From the NCBI RefSeq assembly GCF_000293785.1, contig NZ_AKZI01000026.1, positions 1 through 52,873 of the forward strand: 52,873 nt of DNA. Direction: 5' to 3'. The DNA comes from Rhodovulum sp. PH10. GTDB taxonomy: Bacteria > Pseudomonadota > Alphaproteobacteria > Rhizobiales > Xanthobacteraceae. Below, piece by piece: positions 28,159-35,822 of the stretch (position 1 is the first letter of the stretch; each line of letters opens with the position of its first letter). The position numbers and the translations under genes are program-made. Below the pieces are notes generated by a model that was given only the letters and a program-made list of their open reading frames with translations, did no database searches and was not told the DNA's origin.

Positions 28159-28231
28159 GTCTTTTCAGAGACTTGGCATTCCCTTCCGGACTTCGTTCCA
28201 ACTTCCCGGTCCGTCGCGTTCCAACTTTTCT

Positions 28232-29398
28232 TCATCGTTCGTTCTCCCGAAGCTTGCGGCGGCCGGCTCGGCGCGCGTCCGTGACACTGCGCAGCGTTGC
28301 GACGTTCACCGGCACGTAGGTGGCGAACAGCGCGTTCGAAGCTGACAGGGTGTTGCCCATGGCGTGTGCCACGGCCTCGGCCTTGGCGCCGCCGGCGATG
28401 GCTTCCACGGCGCCGGAGCGCCGGAAGTCGTGGCCGATGGTTCGGCGCTCGCCCCGGCCGAATTCGGCGGCTCGCACGTCCCGGAAGTCGTCGCCGAGCG
28501 TGTCCTTGGAGTAGGGCGCGCCGGAGCGGTTTCGGAAAATGTACGCATCACCGTGCAGGTCGACCCCGAGTCGTTCCAGGTATGCCGTCAGCACGGCCAG
28601 GGCGCGCCCACTGAGGACGCCGCCGACCGGTTTGCCTGTCTTGCCGCGCTCGGTGAAGAACGCCTCCCCAGCGGCCCCGCGGGCGAGCTGTGAGGCTCTC
28701 AAAGCCCGCACGTCGCCCGGGCTCATCTGCGTGTCCCACGCCACGGCGACGACGGCCGCGAGCCCGCGATAACCGAGTCGCGATGCCCGTTTCGCGACGC
28801 GCGAGACCTCGCCTTCGGACCAAGTCAACGAGCGGCCCGCCGCCGAGCGATTGCGAACGCCGAGCGAGGGGTCCGCATCCCGGACGCAGTAGCCGAGGGC
28901 CGCCGAAACCTTCCACAGCGCTCGCCAGATTTTCAGGCAGCGGTGCGCCTCGCGAAGCGAGACGGTGTCCTCGATCGCCCGGCGCCAAGCCGAGACGTGC
29001 TCGAGCGAGACGGTCCGCGGGTCGCAATCGCCGAACACTGGCTTGATCCGCCGCCAGCCTCGCCACCAGTCCTCGCGGGTCCGGGGCGCCTTCGACCGCC
29101 ACTCGTCGGTCCGGCGATAGCGGCGGAATGCCTCGCCGAGCGACCGCGGCGGGTAGACGGTCAGCTCTTCCACGCGATCGGGCGACAGGTTGTCCGCCGA
29201 CACCATGGCGGGCGAGGGCGCCTCGCCGCGGCGGGTGGTATCCCATCGGGCATTCCACTGCTCGGCAGTCGTCCATGCGTCCGGACCGTCCGGTCCGCAG
29301 GGGACCGCGTAAAAGCCGAGCCGCTTCATCTTGGCGGTCGGCTCCCAAAAGCCCTTTCCGCGCTTGATGCGGTAGTGCCGGATTTTCACCTTCGTCAT
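28232..29398 (-). CDS. int: Tyrosine-family site-specific integrase
   Basis: This 388-residue recombinase has an SAM-like core-binding region around residues 80-170 and a catalytic domain after 190. Catalytic residues can be placed: the first Arg in MSPGDVRALR, Lys near ERGKTGKP, the HxxR box GHDFRRSG, the second His in AVAHAMGN, and the nucleophilic Tyr in LFATYVPV. It lies 73 bases from tRNA-Asp and points towards it, as expected of the enzyme that made the insertion. Its start overlaps the stop of the small HTH gene upstream (ATGA). Confidence 0.92.
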   Translation of the reverse strand: MTKVKIRHYRIKRGKGFWEPTAKMKRLGFYAVPCGPDGPDAWTTAEQWNARWDTTRRGEAPSPAMVSADNLSPDRVEELTVYPPRSLGEAFRRYRRTDEWRSKAPRTREDWWRGWRRIKPVFGDCDPRTVSLEHVSAWRRAIEDTVSLREAHRCLKIWRALWKVSAALGYCVRDADPSLGVRNRSAAGRSLTWSEGEVSRVAKRASRLGYRGLAAVVAVAWDTQMSPGDVRALRASQLARGAAGEAFFTERGKTGKPVGGVLSGRALAVLTAYLERLGVDLHGDAYIFRNRSGAPYSKDTLGDDFRDVRAAEFGRGERRTIGHDFRRSGAVEAIAGGAKAEAVAHAMGNTLSASNALFATYVPVNVATLRSVTDARRAGRRKLRENER

Positions 29399-29676
29399 GG
29401 TGCACCGCCTCGGCGCAGCCCGGCAATGCGCTCGTGCGCGACCGCGCCGGCGTCACGCGCCTGGACAGCCGCCCCGCCGCCGAAGAGGTGAGGGTGTCGC
29501 GCGTCGCACCAGCGGTCGACGGCTGAGAGGTCGACATTGCCCGTGTCGGGATCGGGTCGGGGAAAACCGCGGGCGATCAAGGACGGCAGCATCGCGGCGA
29601 ACCGCTCCGCCGTGACGCCGAGGCGCCGGGCGGTGACCTCCGGCGGCACATCGCGGGGTTCGACGCGGAAGCGCAT
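29395..29676 (-). CDS. Small helix-turn-helix protein, excisionase-like
   Basis: This 93-residue protein starts at 29676 after GAGAGGCGG; a GTG at 29703 is the alternative. Residues about 8-45 (DVPPEVTARRLGVTAERFAAML) look like the winged-helix of excisionase/AlpA-type proteins, followed by a strand region with PDPDTGNVDLSAVDRWCD. Translational overlap with the integrase supports a role as a recombination directionality factor or regulator of integration. That role is inferred from position. Confidence 0.7.
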   Translation of the reverse strand: MRFRVEPRDVPPEVTARRLGVTAERFAAMLPSLIARGFPRPDPDTGNVDLSAVDRWCDARHPHLFGGGAAVQARDAGAVAHERIAGLRRGGAP

Positions 29677-29686
29677 GGACCGCCTC

Positions 29687-29878
29687 TCATCTCGCTTTCG
29701 CACGGTGACACGTCGAGCGCTTCGCTCCGCTCTTACCGGCGGTCGCTCGTTTCTTCGGACGGAGAAGCTTGGAGAGGCGCGCAGTGACGTGACCGGTCAC
29801 CTCGGCGCCAGTCGTCATGTGCGACGTGATGCCCGGCGCCGCCCGCACGCCCTCTGCAGCTCGTGTGTGTCTCTCCAT
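29687..29878 (-). CDS. Small basic protein, uncertain
   Basis: This 63-residue frame has a very basic C terminus (KLLRPKKRATAGKSGAKRS). It fills the gap between two real genes on the same strand, ends ten bases before the next start and has GGAGAG upstream. An internal ATG at 29818 would give 43 residues. No family was recognised, and it may not be real. Confidence 0.35.
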   Translation of the reverse strand: MERHTRAAEGVRAAPGITSHMTTGAEVTGHVTARLSKLLRPKKRATAGKSGAKRSTCHRAKAR

Positions 29879-29934
29879 CTGCTCGGCTCTCCATCGACCG
29901 ACAGCGCCGCCTGGATTTGCGCGCCGCCTGCCCG

Positions 29935-30141
29935 TCAAAGCAGCCGTGGCGCGGTCGGATCGTCGATCGTGGTCGGCTCGATCTGCAGCCGGCCTTGTGC
30001 GGGATAGAGCGTCAGCTTGCCGCCGGCGATCTCGATCCGCTCGACCGCGACACCTGATTTGGCCGTTGCCCGCAACGCACGGGATAGGTCGCCCTCCCGG
30101 AAGGTGGAGGGCCCACGCGGAACACGATTCGTCTGGTTCAT
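29935..30141 (-). CDS. Small phage-type protein of unknown function
   Basis: This 68-residue protein has the pattern of a small, frequent gene of alphaproteobacterial prophages: PSTFREGDLSRALRATAKSG, then VAVERIEIAGGKLTLYP. The start overlaps the stop of the regulator gene upstream by four bases (ATGA), so it is probably co-expressed with it. Function is unknown; a helix followed by beta strands suggests a small nucleic acid- or protein-binding domain. Confidence 0.68.
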   Translation of the reverse strand: MNQTNRVPRGPSTFREGDLSRALRATAKSGVAVERIEIAGGKLTLYPAQGRLQIEPTTIDDPTAPRLL

Positions 30142-30704
30142 CGGTCCTGCTCCTCTGCCTCAAAGAGATCGATATTCAGCTCCGCTGCACGCCGTTGTAC
30201 GGTCCGGAACGCCTGCGTGATGTTGGCAACGAACAGGCGACCGAAGTTGCCTTCCGGCCAGTCGAGGACCAATGCCTGTTCGGCAATATCCCGTGCGATC
30301 GCGGTGAGGGTGTCGAACACCACGACCGGCGCGGCGAGGTCTTCGCGTGCCGCTACGCCGATCCACACATCGCTCGCGAGATCGCTGGTCGGGAGCAAGG
30401 CCGACAGCCCTGCCGCGGTGGCGCGCACTTCGCCGGGAGCCTCTCCCGTCACGTATCTGAGTGGGCCGCGGTTGATGCACGCCTCGTTGTCCCGCAGCAC
30501 CTTGGCGGCCAAGTCGACCGGCATCCCGCCGGCGACGAGTTCCGAGAAAACGACGAGGAGCACGGCCCTTGCCGGTGAGTAGCCGATCCGCGCCCATCTC
30601 GCGCTAGAAGGGGGCAGAGGAAACGGCAAAGCTCGCTTCTGTTGCAGCCCTGTGAGGCGCCCCAGCGAAAACCCCGCCAAACTCAAAAACGCGTCCCGTT
30701 TCAC
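30138..30704 (-). CDS. MerR-like helix-turn-helix regulator
   Basis: This 188-residue protein begins at a GTG at 30704; the TTG at 30755 is less likely because a palindrome lies between. Residues about 5-75 resemble a MerR-type domain: FSLGRLTGLQQ, R-x-x-R-I-G-Y-SPARAVLLV, then a helix ELVAGGMPVDLAAKVL. The C-terminal half (ATAAGLSALLPTSD, VVVFDTLTAIARDIAEQAL) has no recognised domain. It heads the four-gene set that ends with the integrase, so it may decide whether the element stays integrated (inference). An inverted repeat 25 bases upstream is a likely operator. Confidence 0.7.
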   Translation of the reverse strand: MKRDAFLSLAGFSLGRLTGLQQKRALPFPLPPSSARWARIGYSPARAVLLVVFSELVAGGMPVDLAAKVLRDNEACINRGPLRYVTGEAPGEVRATAAGLSALLPTSDLASDVWIGVAAREDLAAPVVVFDTLTAIARDIAEQALVLDWPEGNFGRLFVANITQAFRTVQRRAAELNIDLFEAEEQDR

Positions 30705-30728
30705 AGGCGCACCGGATCGAATGAAAAT

Positions 30729-30745
30729 GTGAGTTAGCGACTCAC
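30729..30745. promoter_or_regulatory. Perfect 17-bp dyad, candidate operator of the integration genes
   Basis: GTGAGT–TAGCG–ACTCAC has perfect 6-bp arms and lies in AT-rich DNA directly upstream of the MerR-like gene. Its position fits autoregulation. Confidence 0.5.
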
Positions 30746-30951
30746 TAATTATCAAGTTCCCTGTTTCGCGTCAAATGTGGCAGTACCGCCGCCCTGTCAG
30801 GCCTGACGAGCGAGAGGTGGCAGGCCCAGCAATTCAGACCGCCGGCGCGGGCCCGCACCGGCTGCAGCGCGCTTCGGGCGCGGCCCCGTGTTGGTCCGGA
30901 GATCCTGCGGTCGGCCCGGAAGCGCGGCGCGCGACGCGACGAGGATCGCGA

Positions 30952-31632
30952 TCAGCGTTCAACCTGGTCGAGGTCCTCGGCTGTCTCAGGCGCACCAGAA
31001 GTGCGACGCGCCGGAGCGATCTCGTCCAGCTCGAGCCACAGTCCTTTCGCCACGGCGATGCTCTGCCGGAGATCGTCCGCCACCCGGACAAACGCTCGGC
31101 GATCGTTCTCGTCGCGGAGGTCGCTGGCCATCATCGCCACGACACGTGCGTAGTCGTCGATTGCGTGAAGCCGCTCTTCCAGCTTGAATGCGATGCGGGA
31201 CGCACTGCACTCCCCGTCGGCGACCGCCGCGGCGGCGTTCTCCGCCGGCGCTGCGGCCCGGCGAGATTGGCGGCCGGGTTCCCCCAAATTCATCTTTGCC
31301 ACCTGGTCGACGAGCATTCGGAACACCTTCGGATGCCAATCCAATGGCTCGACCGGCCCTTCGAGTCCGGCGAGAAGCTGCAGCTCGAACGCCGTTGCGC
31401 GAAGCCAAACCAGGAGGCCCGGAACGCCTTTCGGCGGGGTTGCCAAAATCGCCCTGGTGATGTCGCTGACTTGCTCCATCGCGTCATCGTACACATCGTC
31501 GGCGGCAGTCGCCGCAATCGCAGCCCGCCGCATCAGCTCGTCGCCGAGGGCGAGCAGCACGGATTCGGGCGCCTCGTCGACAGTCGTTGCCCTGCCCGTG
31601 TCGTGCATCGACCCGTCAAGCATTGCCTGCAT
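30952..31632 (-). CDS. Hypothetical element protein, mostly helical
   Basis: This 226-residue acidic protein starts at 31632 with AAGGGG upstream. It is predicted by eye to be mostly helical (MRRAAIAATAADDVYDDAMEQV; KLEERLHAIDDYARVVAMMASDL). No catalytic or metal motif was seen. GC-rich third codon positions and a sensible composition support that it is real. There are about 200 bases between its end and the dyad at 30729, so it belongs to the preceding set. Function unknown. Confidence 0.65.
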   Translation of the reverse strand: MQAMLDGSMHDTGRATTVDEAPESVLLALGDELMRRAAIAATAADDVYDDAMEQVSDITRAILATPPKGVPGLLVWLRATAFELQLLAGLEGPVEPLDWHPKVFRMLVDQVAKMNLGEPGRQSRRAAAPAENAAAAVADGECSASRIAFKLEERLHAIDDYARVVAMMASDLRDENDRRAFVRVADDLRQSIAVAKGLWLELDEIAPARRTSGAPETAEDLDQVER

Positions 31633-31720
31633 CGTCTACCCCTTGCGGTCGTGAATGAGCCATACCGAGCCGATCAGATCTCGGCGGCCCTCGGTGCCTT
31701 CGGCGTCTTCGTTGTTCTGG

Positions 31721-31867
31721 TCATCGTTCTGCGTTCCTTCCGCGCGTGGTGATCCGGCGAAAGCCGCAATGCGGCGACGCGAAGGCGTTGGCCCGGCCGA
31801 TCGCAAAGCCGACCAGCGCGGAAAGGATCGCGGCGAGCACCGCGATCGGGACGAGCGGCTCGATCAT
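31721..31867 (-). CDS. Small single-helix membrane protein
   Basis: This 48-residue protein has one hydrophobic helix at residues about 5-25 (PIAVLAAILSALVGFAIGRA) and a basic tail. The ATG overlaps the stop of the gene upstream (ATGA). In a phage one would consider a holin, but with a single helix and no endolysin nearby this is only a possibility. Confidence 0.5.
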   Translation of the reverse strand: MIEPLVPIAVLAAILSALVGFAIGRANAFASPHCGFRRITTRGRNAER

Positions 31868-32088
31868 GTTGGCCACCAGCGCCAGCGGTCGCCGGACCTG
31901 CGGTGCGTCCCGACGACCTTGCCGCTGACGTCCTTCACCTCGCACCAATCGGCCGTTTTTCTGTACGCTTCGGCCCGTGCGCGCGCGTCACGGATCGACC
32001 CGAACTCGGCTTTCGGGCCGCGCGAGCAGGAGGCGCCACCGATCTCGGCGGAGTACTGCGCGCGCCGTCGCGACGAGTCGCTGCTCAT
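31864..32088 (-). CDS. Small hypothetical protein
   Basis: This 74-residue protein has charged helices in the middle (SIRDARARAEAYRKTADWCEV) and a C-terminal WRWW. The frame is joined by four-base overlaps to the genes on both sides, which is the main support for its being translated. No family recognised. Confidence 0.5.
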   Translation of the reverse strand: MSSDSSRRRAQYSAEIGGASCSRGPKAEFGSIRDARARAEAYRKTADWCEVKDVSGKVVGTHRRSGDRWRWWPT

Positions 32089-32501
32089 CGCCCCACCTGC
32101 ATCGCCTCGGCCGCAGCGGCGATGCGGGAGAGCAGAGCTTCTGTCCACTCCGGCTCGAAGCCGCTCTCGGCTTCGGCTGCGATCGCCAATCGGGCGAGCG
32201 CAGCAAGCCCGGCCGGTGTCTTCGGCGCCGTGTCGAGCACGGCCCACGCCTCGGTGGCGTCGCGCTCGGCCAGCGCTGCGGCGATCGCTTCGTCGGACAT
32301 GCCGGCGAGGTGCTGCCGGACGTCGCCGCGCTCGCGCCGCCATTCGCGGTGACGCGAGACGGCCACATGGATTGGATCGACGGAGGGCGCCTCCGGCTCG
32401 CCCGGGCCGGCGACCGCCGGAGGCTCGTCGGCCGGCAGCATCCGGGCCAGCCACTCGTGCAGCCGGGCGACGCGCTGCTCGACCTCGTCGTGCTTCGCCA
32501 T
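32085..32501 (-). CDS. Hypothetical element protein
   Basis: This 138-residue protein has two helical parts: EVEQRVARLHEWLARMLP at the start and GLAALARLAIAAEAESGFEPEW near the end. The middle holds REWRRERGDVRQHLAGMSDEAIAAALAERD. Third-position GC is clearly that of a real gene. The start at 32501 has no ribosome site, and reading extends upstream without a stop. This raises the chance that it is the second half of the gene at 32502-32959, joined by a frameshift. Confidence 0.6.
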   Translation of the reverse strand: MAKHDEVEQRVARLHEWLARMLPADEPPAVAGPGEPEAPSVDPIHVAVSRHREWRRERGDVRQHLAGMSDEAIAAALAERDATEAWAVLDTAPKTPAGLAALARLAIAAEAESGFEPEWTEALLSRIAAAAEAMQVGR

Positions 32502-32959
32502 ATCGTCGCCGGCAGCAACCGCCTCGGCCGGAGCGTCGGCAAGACGCCGCTCACAGTAGCACCGCGGCGATCGGCCGGGACGAGCGCGAGCCACTCGCAG
32601 GCCACGCGACGGAGGGCTGGAGCCCAGCCGGCCGCCGACGAGCTGGCGAACCACCAGATGACCCCGTTCGGCAGCACGAGGCCGAGGTCGGCGGAGCTCA
32701 GCTCCCGGCCGCGGCGGCGCGAGGTCGAGTAGGTTGCGCTGAGCACCACGGTCGCGATCGGCAGGTCGACCGTGCCTCCGACCGCCAGCCATTCACCCTT
32801 GTAGTCCCGTCCATCCGCGGCGTTCGCAGCGACCTCGTTGAGGGCCTTGGCCCAATCCTTGTCACGTGTGTCACCGGGGATTTTCACGTCCACGCGATTG
32901 GAGAAGTCGAGGGGGCCGGCATCGGCTGCGCCGCCGAGATTCAGAGTCGCGGCGTTCAT
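32502..32959 (-). CDS. Hypothetical element protein, 3' end uncertain (probable frameshift)
   Basis: The start is ATG at 32959 (MNAATLNLGG). About 145 residues look coding: VDLPIATVVLSATYSTS, LGLVLPNGVIWWFASS, ALRRVACEWLALVPA. From about 32545 the composition turns Arg/Ser/Pro-rich, like an out-of-frame reading, although this frame stays open to 31988. The frame of the next gene (32085-32501) becomes coding-like at about the same place. The simplest view is a one-base shift near 32520-32560, real or an assembly error. The end given here is the limit of good coding signal and contains no stop. Function unknown. Confidence 0.5.
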
Positions 32960-33241
32960 CACTCGCCCTCCTCGCTCGGCGCCGCGTCGCCGAACCGGGC
33001 TGCGGTCTGCCGCGGCCGCCGGCGTGCCGGAGTGGGCGGCCAGCCGGATCGCCCAGAACGAGCCGGGCGGAAGCATGGGCGGCTGCCAGTCGGGCGGGAG
33101 GAGGACGTCTGGACAAGCGGCTTCGTTCGGGCGAGAAGCCCGTCAGCCGTCGGCATGGGTTAGCTCCGTGTTAATGGCGAGGGCCGCGGCGGTGTTCGCA
33201 GCACCGTTGCGGCCCGACAAATTTTCCCGTACAGGTTATTC

Positions 33242-33454
33242 ATGGTGCGGTCAATATCCGGTACAGAAAAAAGAGGGCGCGGCCGCCCGAAGACGGACCC
33301 GACGTCTATTCACCTGTCGGTGCAGCCGGACATGCTTGCCGCCCTCGACGCCTGGATCGCCGAGCATGCCGAGCCGCGGCCATCGCGGCCCGAGGCGATC
33401 CGCCGCCTTCTGGAAAAAGCTCTCGCCAAGCCGCCACGGCCCGCCAAGCGGTAA
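33242..33454 (+). CDS. Ribbon-helix-helix protein
   Basis: This 70-residue protein resembles CopG/MetJ-type dimeric DNA-binding proteins: a basic N terminus with GRGRPKTDPTSIHLSV (the strand), then helix one MLAALDAWIAEHAEP and helix two RPEAIRRLLEKAL. It is the first plus-strand gene in the element and has no partner toxin immediately next to it. It could be an antitoxin remnant or a regulator of the element. The 35-bp palindrome at 33686 lies downstream. Confidence 0.78.
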   Translation: MVRSISGTEKRGRGRPKTDPTSIHLSVQPDMLAALDAWIAEHAEPRPSRPEAIRRLLEKALAKPPRPAKR

Positions 33455-33868
33455 CCCTCGCGCCCTCTGTCGCAGCCACGCGAATTTGCGTCCGTCTCGG
33501 CGCTGCGCCGGCCCGCGGTGCGCAGCCGAGGCCGATCGCTCGCACACCCAACGTCCGATTCCGGACGGCGCATCGATGGATGAGGGAGCCCCACGGGCCG
33601 GCCACGCCGGGGCGAGCCGTGTCGTCTCGACCAAGCTCGTGCGATGCCCCCGCGACCGATCAAGAGTAACGAGCCCCGACCGACCGTGACACTCCGGGGA
33701 ATTTCCCCGGAGTGTCACGCGTGATCAGCCCTGGCACTTGGTCGAGCCGCCGACGAGCACCGCGGCGAGGCGCCGGCCCGCCTACAAGCAATACCTATAC
33801 CAATTTTCGAAGTTGCGCCTATGATCGCATCCTCTGCAGGTTGTCGGAACGCACAGAGGGAGACGCCG
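33455..33868. other. Gene-free stretch with a palindrome and a repeat fragment
   Basis: It holds a 35-bp perfect palindrome (33686-33720), then a fragment of the GC-rich repeat family (about 33745-33782), then AT-richer DNA from 33785 that should carry the promoter of the BRCT gene (a TATGAT hexamer at 33820-33825 is the best -10 candidate). No gene is seen. Confidence 0.5.
33686..33720. repeat. 35-bp perfect palindrome with GGGGAATTTCCCC core
   Basis: The two 17-bp arms (CGTGACACTCCGGGGAA and its complement) match perfectly around one central T. No T-run follows. Related shorter copies are at 38726-38740 and 41972-42002, all within the element. Each lies beside a CGTGATCA octamer. Confidence 0.75.
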
Positions 33869-34486
33869 ATGGCGGACGTCAAGGGCGATCAATTCTATAA
33901 TCGCGTCGGCAGGGATCGAATCGAGTGCCGACAGATTGACGAACTAATCGGACTTGCAAGGGGCATCGCAGCCGACGGATTGATCAATCAAGCCGAGGTC
34001 CAGTTCCTACAAAAGTGGCTAGCAGCAAATGTAGAGATTAGCGATCAGCCCCTCATTCAAACGCTATACAGGCGCGTGAATGAAGTCCTTTCTGATGGTA
34101 TTCTCGACGAAAATGAGAAGTCAGAGCTATTCGATTGCCTCGCCACTTTTGCCGATATCGGCCTCGAGCTAGGGGAGGTTCTCAAGCCGTCATCGCTCCC
34201 CCTCTGCAATCCGGCGCCAGACCTGACCTTTCCTGGTCGTCGCTATTGTTTCACCGGTACTTTCACCTTGGGGCAACGTCGAGCCTGCGAGCAAGCGGTC
34301 ATTGACCGCGGAGCGCAGACCGGCAGTCAAACGCAAAAAACCAACGTGCTGGTGATTGGGTCGTATGTCACCGAGTCATGGAAACATGCCTGCTTTGGGA
34401 ACAAGATTCTGCAGGCCTGCGAATGGCGCGATCGTGGTTTACCTATCTGCATTGTCTCAGAAGCGCATTGGCGCGGTTTCCTTTAA
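33869..34486 (+). CDS. Stand-alone BRCT-domain protein
   Basis: This 205-residue cargo protein has an N-terminal helical half (RQIDELIGLARGIAADGLINQAE, quoted as RQIDELIGLARG then GLINQAE) and a C-terminal BRCT domain from about residue 120: GRRYCFTGTFTLG, GAQTGSQTQKTNVLVIGSY, then ACFGNKIL and IVSEAHW. The BRCT domain is of the kind found at the end of NAD-dependent DNA ligase, but the ligase parts are absent. The gene is visibly AT-richer than the rest of the window, suggesting separate acquisition. It may act in DNA repair or defence (inference). The start at 33869 follows GAGGGAGA. Confidence 0.78.
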   Translation: MADVKGDQFYNRVGRDRIECRQIDELIGLARGIAADGLINQAEVQFLQKWLAANVEISDQPLIQTLYRRVNEVLSDGILDENEKSELFDCLATFADIGLELGEVLKPSSLPLCNPAPDLTFPGRRYCFTGTFTLGQRRACEQAVIDRGAQTGSQTQKTNVLVIGSYVTESWKHACFGNKILQACEWRDRGLPICIVSEAHWRGFL

Positions 34487-35105
34487 CCGTCCGGTCGGCA
34501 CCACCGGCGAGCATCGCAACGTCTCGGCGAGTCGCCCGGCGAGCGCCACCAGCTCGACGCGGCCGGCGAGCACCAGGCGGTAGCCCGAGCGGCCGGCGGC
34601 AGTCTCGCGGCGCGCCACCAGCGCCGGCCCGGAGGCCGCGGGCTCGACCGCCGGCCGACCGCCGGCACCATGGACGCGAATGCCTCGGCGAGCCGTCCGG
34701 CGAGCGCAACCAGCTCGGCGAGGCCCGCGAGCACGAGGAAGAGCCGGCCCGGCCACGGCCTCGGCACGCCGGCGGAGATTAGGTGCTCTCCTCGCTTCGG
34801 CACCACGGCGAGGCGCCCGCGCGATCGGCTGGCCGACGCCACTGCGAGACGGTGCAGCCACCAGCGAGACCGGCAGGCACGCTCCAGCGCATCGGCCGCA
34901 CGGCCGAGGCCGGCACCAGGCGCGAGCACCGCAAGCGGCAATAGACCGAAAACGTGTGCCGAGGCGGAACCGGGTTCATAGATTCGTCCTTGCCCGATGG
35001 CCAGCCCGATTTCGCGCCTTGCCGCACGAACCGGCTCGGCAGCGACGACGCAACCTCTCGTGAAGCGCTCGCTGGTACGGTACTATGCAAGCCGGAGCAG
35101 CCGAG
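34487..35105. repeat. Gene-free stretch with degenerate GC-rich repeats (copies A and B)
   Basis: Between the BRCT gene and the PIN cassette lie imperfect copies of a unit of about 75-80 bases: copy A at about 34525-34605 and copy B at about 34680-34755, with weaker fragments to 34940. A third clear copy (C) is at about 36572-36655 on the other side of the cassette. Shared words are CTCGGCGAG, ACCAGCTCG and GGCGAGCACCAGGCGG. On the minus strand copies A and B can be read as repeated peptides (RLVLAG...ELVALAGRLAE), so they could be remains of a repeated small gene. No intact gene is proposed. Confidence 0.55.
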
Positions 35106-35822
35106 ATGACCGCCGCCGAGTACACATTCCGAATAGAGGATTTCCGACCCGACACGCTCCCGATGGGGCGCCTTGCCGAGTACCTTGGCGATTTTGCCAA
35201 GTTGCTTGGATCTCCCGACTACGTCCATTTCGCGCGGATCGAGGAAGGGAGCACCCGCTTGGTTGCTGCTGTGGCTCAACAAGCCCGGCCGCAGGTCTCG
35301 CCGCGCGTGCGGGCGGCGGCTCTGGGGAACGGCCCACCCGACGCGGTGTCCGCATGGCGCCGATTGAACAAACGCCTCACCGAAGACGCCACCTGCGCAT
35401 CGCTTGCGATGCCGGGCGGTGAGGTAATCCCATTTCCGGGATCGCCGCGGCCTGATCAGCCTATCGGGCCATTACGTCAGCCAACCTCAATTCAGGGGCG
35501 GCTTGTTCGGATCGAAGGCTATGGCGAGAGCGTATCCGTCGGAATCGAGGATGGGAGCGGCATCGCGCGGCGAATTGTCATCGATGCCGAACTGGCCAAG
35601 CGATTGGCCTCGCACTTCCACCGCTTCGTCCGTCTGTCCGGAACCGGTCGGTGGCGGCGCACTGCGGACGGACGATGGAGCCTCGAGCAACTGGACGCCG
35701 AGGCGTTCCACCCGCTGGACGACGAACCGATCGGGGACGTCGTCCGGCGAGCCGGCAAGATGATCCCAGAGGGCGGAGCGGAACGGGCGATCTCACTCAT
35801 CAGGGATCTCCGTCGCACATGA
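35106..35822 (+). CDS. Unknown protein paired with a PIN nuclease
   Basis: This 238-residue protein starts at 35106 with GGAG eight bases upstream; an ATG at 35085 would add seven residues. Sequence blocks: YTFRIEDFRPDTLPMGRLAEYLGDFAKLLG (quoted as FRIEDFRPDTLPM then LAEYLGDFAKLLG), FARIEEGSTRLVAAV, AWRRLNKRLTEDA, and a C-terminal beta-rich part with RLVRIEGYGESVSVGI and LSGTGRWRR. I have no named family for it. The stop overlaps the PIN gene start (ATGA). Conserved coupling of this kind suggests it controls or guides the nuclease, as an antitoxin or sensor. At 238 residues it is much larger than a VapB. Confidence 0.7.
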   Translation: MTAAEYTFRIEDFRPDTLPMGRLAEYLGDFAKLLGSPDYVHFARIEEGSTRLVAAVAQQARPQVSPRVRAAALGNGPPDAVSAWRRLNKRLTEDATCASLAMPGGEVIPFPGSPRPDQPIGPLRQPTSIQGRLVRIEGYGESVSVGIEDGSGIARRIVIDAELAKRLASHFHRFVRLSGTGRWRRTADGRWSLEQLDAEAFHPLDDEPIGDVVRRAGKMIPEGGAERAISLIRDLRRT

